From assembly GCA_000969725.1 (NCBI GenBank), contig JXSR01S009060.1: a stretch of DNA of 22,930 bases. One strand, given 5' to 3'. Positions 19,127 through 22,930 of the stretch are shown piece after piece (the stretch's first letter is position 1; the number at the start of each line of letters is the position of its first letter). The translations under genes were made by a program, and so were the position numbers. Source of the stretch: Ophiothrix spiculata. Its lineage: Eukaryota > Echinodermata > Ophiuroidea > Amphilepidida > Ophiotrichidae. The notes beneath the pieces were generated by a model that had not been told where the DNA came from, ran no database searches, and worked only from the letters and a program-made list of their open reading frames with translations.

Positions 19127-19500
19127 CCCGGGGGGGGTACTCAAGTTTGGTTTTGGTAGGGACGTGCCGCAGGGAAATTTGAAAAGCCACCCATCCAAAT
19201 ACCAATTTTCAAGAAAAAGGGACCCATCCATATACCAAATCTTTCAAATTTTGAGTCAAGTTTGATCAAAAATTGCATTTTCTTCGCCCAAATTTGCGCT
19301 ATTTTGGCTAAAGTTTTGTGAAGAAATGTCCAAATTTGCGCCATTTGGCGCAAATTTTGGAAAATTTTGAAAAGTGACCCATCAAAATACCACATTTTGG
19401 GAAGAAAAAGGACCGATTGAAATACCAGAGAGCCTGATTTTGCTACCCGAATTTGCGGCACGTCCCCATAACCACTTTTGTACTAAGTACCCCCCCCGGG
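19127..19500. mobile_element. 374-bp MITE with CCCGGGGGGGGTAC ends, inserted in copy B
   Basis: Inverted ends CCCGGGGGGGGTACT are exact for 15 bp and are flanked by the 8-bp direct repeat GTGTCAAC (19119-19126 and 19501-19508). Further in, GACGTGCCGC on the left matches GCGGCACGTC on the right. The minus-strand frame 19461-19141 is a shadow of repetitive interior sequence (repeated CAAATTTGCGC and ATACCA motifs) and not a transposase. The 8-bp duplication suggests a hAT-like mechanism. Removing the element and one duplication restores the join between ..QMLT and QAIQP of copy B. Confidence 0.85.
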
Positions 19501-19699
19501 GTGTCAACATTTGCTTCCATTTCTGAATTCCTTCTTGATTCAACCCTTCCAGCCATGCTATCAGCATCTTGTAAGCTGGCCACCAGCTTAATGCTGGAAG
19601 ATTGTTGTTGGCTTCAAAATGATCACAGTCATCTTGTGTAAAACCAAGAGCAATGGCAACACTTTGCCAGCTAGGCTCAATCTTCCTTGCAACTACTTT

Positions 19700-20767
19700 C
19701 CAGGTGTCCCAAAAAAATGGTTACATGTAGAAAAATGACTGTGTGCTAACACTATAGCAGTTAGAGAGACAAAACTTTGCCCACATTGTATTACAACCCT
19801 CTACTAGATACTTGTAAAATTGTAATATCACAGCATTATTGTTTTTTTAGTTATCAGCAAAAGTAGATACCTATGTCGGAAACGCATTTGTTCAAAATTC
19901 AACAAAATCGGAAGCATGTTCGTTTGATGTAATTTTAAACCCCATTCAACCCCAAGTAAACTTAAAATTGACATTTACAAAGTTAGGTTGTTGCATACCA
20001 TAGTATAGGGTAGAGTTTCTTCTTCCCATTGATACCAAATTCATGAAAATTTGACTAGTTGTTACGTAATTATGACGTCATAAATTACTACAGGTCTGAA
20101 AATTATGTCTAAATCTGATTTGGGCAAAAATGGCCACACATTCCAAAATTTGCTATTTCTGTTATTTCTAAATGTCGATCAGACTTTTGCTACAATAAAG
20201 AAAATTATAATCTAAACATGTCATGTAAGTTTAAGGGGTTTTTTTCTCAAAATTTACACTAGTGTGTAGTTTAAAGAGTTAAAGAATTAATGTTACCCAT
20301 GAAAATTTGATTGTGCTTTATGCGTATTCATCAACTTTCGCACCAAAACTAGATTGACAGGTTCAATATAAACAACGCATTCTGGGATGCACGGAATGCA
20401 GGTATCCGTAATTTGCATAATAGATATACTAAAAGAGAGTTCAATTATTATTCAAATAAAATTGCATCACATTTGGTTTCATATAAAGTCTGATCATGAT
20501 CATTAAAATAAAATGCACATTAAAATACCACAAAACGTGTATGCTTATTATTTTGTTGAATTTTGAACAAATGCGTTCTGACATAGGTATCTATCTACCT
20601 TTGTTGATAACTCAAAAACAAATAATGCTGTGATATCAAAATTTTACGGGTATCTAAAAGAGGGTTGTAAAATAATTTGTTTCGTTTAATAAGTTTCGTT
20701 TCTGTAACTACTATAGTCTTAGAACACAGTCATTTTTCTACATGTAACCATTTTTTGGGACACCTGG
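19700..20767. mobile_element. 1068-bp element with ~200-bp terminal inverted repeats, inserted in copy B
   Basis: Left end CCAGGTGTCCCAAAAAAATG and right end CATTTTTTGGGACACCTGG are inverted. The similarity continues inward for about 200 bp, including ACATGTAGAAAAATGACTGTG, ATACCTATGTCGGAAACGCATTTG and TTGTTCAAAATTCAACAAAAT (each cited in part). The flanks TACTTT at 19694-19699 and 20768-20773 could be a 6-bp duplication, but one copy may be fortuitous because copy B also lacks about 30 bases here. The GGTGTCCCAAAAAAA terminus resembles some mariner-type ends, yet no TA duplication is present. No transposase frame was seen. The interior carries the 95-bp segment repeated at the right edge of the window. 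Confidence 0.8.
20025..20119 (+). repeat. 95-bp segment identical to 22836-22930, copy 1
   Basis: It lies inside the long-TIR element and includes the palindrome TTATGACGTCATAA, with the TGACGTCA core that CREB/ATF factors bind. It is identical over all 95 bases to the sequence at the right edge. Confidence 0.95.
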
Positions 20768-21824
20768 TACTTTGCTGAAACAACAGGAGGATCATTTGAT
20801 GAGATAGACATAGCTGGTACTTCTTCTAGTATAGGCATGTTGTGCTTTTGCTGTCGCTGATATTTGGCAGATTTATCCATTCTCCTGAATTCATGAGAGT
20901 TGTCATTCATTTCTTGTTTGTGACAGCTGTTAGCCTTACTACCCTTCTGTCTTTGCTGTGCATGGTAATCTGTGAAGCTAATACCTTTAACACAATTATC
21001 ATTCCCTTTTTGCATCAGATCAAATACACCACCAAATTGACATGGCAAGTTGGTGTAATTCACAAAGAATGTGAAATCACATCTTGCCCCAAGACCCCCT
21101 ATTTGTATGTTCTTGAATGTGATATTCTTGTTAATTGAAAAATGAACGATCCATTTTCCTGGTGGAAATATATCTTTCAATGTAACCTCTAGACTTTCTC
21201 CATTGTTTTGCAAAGCAAACTTGGTCAGCACAGCACATCTTCCACTTTTGCTCTCTTCTTCAGTTATCTGTTGTTTTGTTGCTTTGTCATTTTGTCTTAA
21301 TGGCATATACACGGAGTAGAACTATGCAAGCATTGGCAATATCAGCAGGATCCATGTATGCCCAAATATCAAGCACTTGTTCAATTGGGAACAACAACTT
21401 TCCAATGCTTGCCATCATGTTTATTGGTGCTGTTACAATACCATAGTGTAAAATGACTTGTTCTGAAACTGATAATACTGCCATCTATTTGAACATGTGC
21501 ACTTCTTACCTTTTGCCATTCACTTTGTGTTGCCCCATTATTGAAAATAACCTGAACGCAGTTCTTTGTAAGAAAATTACAAGAATGTGGCATTGAGATT
21601 GTTACCGACTTTGAGAAAACAAGGCCATCTGGTTTACAAGATATCACAGGTCCTATCAAAAATTGCCCATTCTGTAAAGGCATAAACTGTTGTTCCATGT
21701 CTACCTGTAAGGTTATTTGCATTTTAGTTTTAAGGGCATTTTCTGGAATCTTTATTTCAATATCAAGTTCTTGTGGAGTGATGTTTTCTCCTAGTGTGTC
21801 TATATCAGCAGACTGTGTCCAGAC

Positions 21825-22454
21825 TAGGGCTGGTATCGGCAAGCATTTGCATTGTCGACAAAGCCCCTAAATCCAGCGACGACACTGTCAACAAAAAGGT
21901 TTGTCAATGTAGTCAAGAGGATTGAAATTACAACTTGTGGCACTCTGTTTAATTCTTCACCCTCTTTAATAGAAATCAGTGTACCGATGTGATCAAAAAA
22001 CTTATGCCAAGACAAGTCGTCATGTGAGTGCAAGAAAGTCGTATCTGCAATAGCTGCCATTTGTCATAAAGTTGGATTGCACACTGGATGACCTCCAGTC
22101 TTGGGTCAGTGGTTCTTGAAATAGTTCTACAGGTGACACCGTCACCTGAAGAACCATTTCAAGAACCACTGACATAAGACAGGAACATTTTGAGGAATTT
22201 GTCACATTGTTGTGACAAAAAATAAAATAGATATAACTTAGGGTAGCCATTGCAGATACGACTTTCTTGCACTCACATGACGAAGTGAAATATTAGGGTA
22301 AATTTTATTACTATTTTCCTCAAGTATTTATTTTATTTTATTTTTATTTTTATTTTTGTTGAGTTTGTTGACACGTACATAAACAGGCTTGTCAACAACG
22401 AGTGAAATTGGTTTTGTAGACATGTCGACAAAAGGCTTGTCGATACCAGCCTTA
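21825..22454. mobile_element. 630-bp hAT-type non-autonomous element, inserted in copy B
   Basis: It is flanked by the exact 8-bp direct repeat GTCCAGAC (21817-21824 and 22455-22462). Inverted ends TAGGGCTGGTATCGGCAAGC and TAAGGCTGGTATCGACAAGC differ at two positions. TGTCGACA and TGTCAACA motifs recur several times near both ends, like the subterminal transposase-binding motifs of hAT elements. The interior holds nested inverted repeats: outer arms at about 22018-22059 and 22242-22283, inner arms at 22105-22137 and 22141-22173 (31 of 33 matching). Minus-strand frames 22060-21824 and 22250-22020 have no transposase motif. An ATTTT-rich tract lies at 22320-22356. Confidence 0.9.
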
Positions 22455-22588
22455 GTCCAGACTAAGATTTTAGTATGACTTTGTCTTTGTTGTGCTATGG
22501 TATGCTTTAATTCTTGAGGTTGATCCTTGTACCTTATAGATTGGACACTTTTAATAGAAATTGTTGCATCCGGATTCTGCCTTTTAGC

Positions 22589-22835
22589 CTGTTAAAAAAT
22601 GATAGAGACATAAGATAAGTGTAGATACAACATGACATTAATAGTTTTTGCTGTATACATCACAGTTATAAATGATATAAGGAGGTTTTGCTGTATCACA
22701 GAGGTATAAGGGGGATTCTAAACTTATGTACCTTTAGAATTACCATGAAAGCCAATTTCAGGATACTCCAGTTTGCATAGTTATGCTGCTATATTTACAT
22801 TAACCCTTGTCCTTCCAAGAGGGGAGGTTACCACC
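22589..22835 (-). other. Intron upstream of copy B exon 2
   Basis: The AG acceptor at 22590-22589 ends this intron. A short direct repeat (AGGAGGTTTTGCTGTATCAC-like and GTTTTTGCTGTATACATCAC-like) lies at about 22647-22700. Otherwise nothing is recognised. It leads into the repeat segment at the window edge. Confidence 0.5.
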
Positions 22836-22930
22836 CCCATTGATACCAAATTCATGAAAATTTGACTAGTTGTTACGTAATTATGACGTCATAAATTACT
22901 ACAGGTCTGAAAATTATGTCTAAATCTGAT
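22836..22930 (+). repeat. 95-bp segment identical to 20025-20119, copy 2, runs off the right edge
   Basis: It begins CCCATTGATACCAAATTCAT and is identical to 20025-20119 up to the last base of the window. The sequence to its left does not match the first copy. It may be a second, rearranged member of the long-TIR family, in the intron of copy B. Confidence 0.95.

Larger units (their letters stand above)
19069..22588 (-). pseudogene. Copy B exon 2: ZU5-UPA-Death region broken by three transposons and two frameshifts
   Basis: The acceptor AG (22590-22589) is followed by AKRQNPDATIS and continues close to copy A. The receptor pieces are 22588-22455, 21824-20768, 19699-19501 and 19126-19069. ZU5 is present (ENITPQELDIEIKIPENALK), then UPA (FPPGKWIVHFSI, GGVFDLMQ) and Death (EPSWQSVAIALGF, AYKMLIAWLEGLNQ), ending PIDYSLAKEISA-stop. 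Transposons split it at 21825-22454 (before ZU5), 19700-20767 (before Death) and 19127-19500 (after the last Death helix). There is a 2-base deletion near 21443 (HFTL|YGIV) and a 1-base insertion near 21289 (AIKT|NDKA). About 30 bases coding the DLSDPKPFL region of A are missing next to the middle insertion. Conservation between breaks is high, so inactivation looks recent. It keeps a splice acceptor, so it is a duplicated and not a retrocopied gene. Its exon 1 must lie to the right of the window. Confidence 0.9.

Noticed and set aside
19141-19461. 106-codon minus-strand open frame as a gene
   Set aside because: It lies wholly inside the CCCGGGG-ended MITE and translates low-complexity repeats.
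21824-22250. Two minus-strand open frames (78 and 76 codons) as transposase parts
   Set aside because: They overlap the nested inverted repeats of the hAT-type element and show no hAT transposase motif; they are too short for a transposase.
1-22930. CRISPR array, bacterial operon or phage features
   Set aside because: There are no regular short spaced repeats or ribosome-binding sites, and the genes have spliceosomal introns with animal receptor domains.

Overview
This is eukaryotic, almost certainly animal, DNA. It is AT-rich and gene-sparse, has spliceosomal introns with GT/AG boundaries, and is full of non-autonomous DNA transposons and LINE remnants. The proteins are metazoan types: Ig ectodomain, one membrane helix, then ZU5, UPA and Death domains, the same cytoplasmic set as UNC5 netrin receptors. 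The repeats (CR1/L2-like LINE, hAT and PIF/Harbinger-like MITEs) fit a marine invertebrate such as a hemichordate, echinoderm, cnidarian or sponge. The sequence alone does not settle the phylum.

The genes form one locus on the minus strand. It is a tandem array of a two-exon receptor family. Exon 1 encodes signal peptide, ectodomain, a juxtamembrane C-x6-C-P motif, a transmembrane helix and a basic stop-transfer, and ends in AAAG|GTTTGT (phase 0). Exon 2 begins with residues AKRQN and encodes ZU5-UPA-Death. In transcription order (right to left) the window holds: copy B exon 2 (22588-19069), broken by three transposons and two frameshifts; copy A exon 1 (14350-14030), with a very short ectodomain and no Ig; a second short exon 1, A' (12011-11700), with one in-frame TAG; copy A exon 2 (11254-9776), intact; copy C exon 1 (5853-4684), with three Ig-like domains; and the first 142 bases of copy C exon 2 at the left edge. 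A exon 1 plus exon 2 give a predicted 599-residue receptor. A and A' could act as alternative first exons for the same signalling exon.

The rest is intron and intergenic DNA. From left to right it holds a tRNA-like SINE piece (234-310), foldback and GC-rich repeats (1010-1640), a CR1/L2 LINE 3' end (1873-2640), an opposite-strand LINE fragment (2888-3273), two blocks of diverged tandem repeats (3570-4475), a 132-bp hAT-type MITE (6096-6227), a perfect 32-bp palindrome (8456-8487), a PIF/Harbinger-type MITE (12753-13317), a G-quadruplex-prone stretch (13846-13872), two members of a CCCGGGGGGGGTAC-ended MITE family (14564-14902 and 19127-19500), a 590-bp element with a possible TATT duplication (16610-17199), a hairpin repeat (18390-18563), a 1.07-kb long-TIR element (19700-20767) and a 630-bp hAT-type element with nested hairpins (21825-22454). 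A 95-bp piece of the long-TIR element recurs identically at the right edge.

The family is probably a set of death-domain membrane receptors whose cytoplasmic part is conserved while the ectodomain varies. The ligand and the signalling outcome cannot be read from the sequence.
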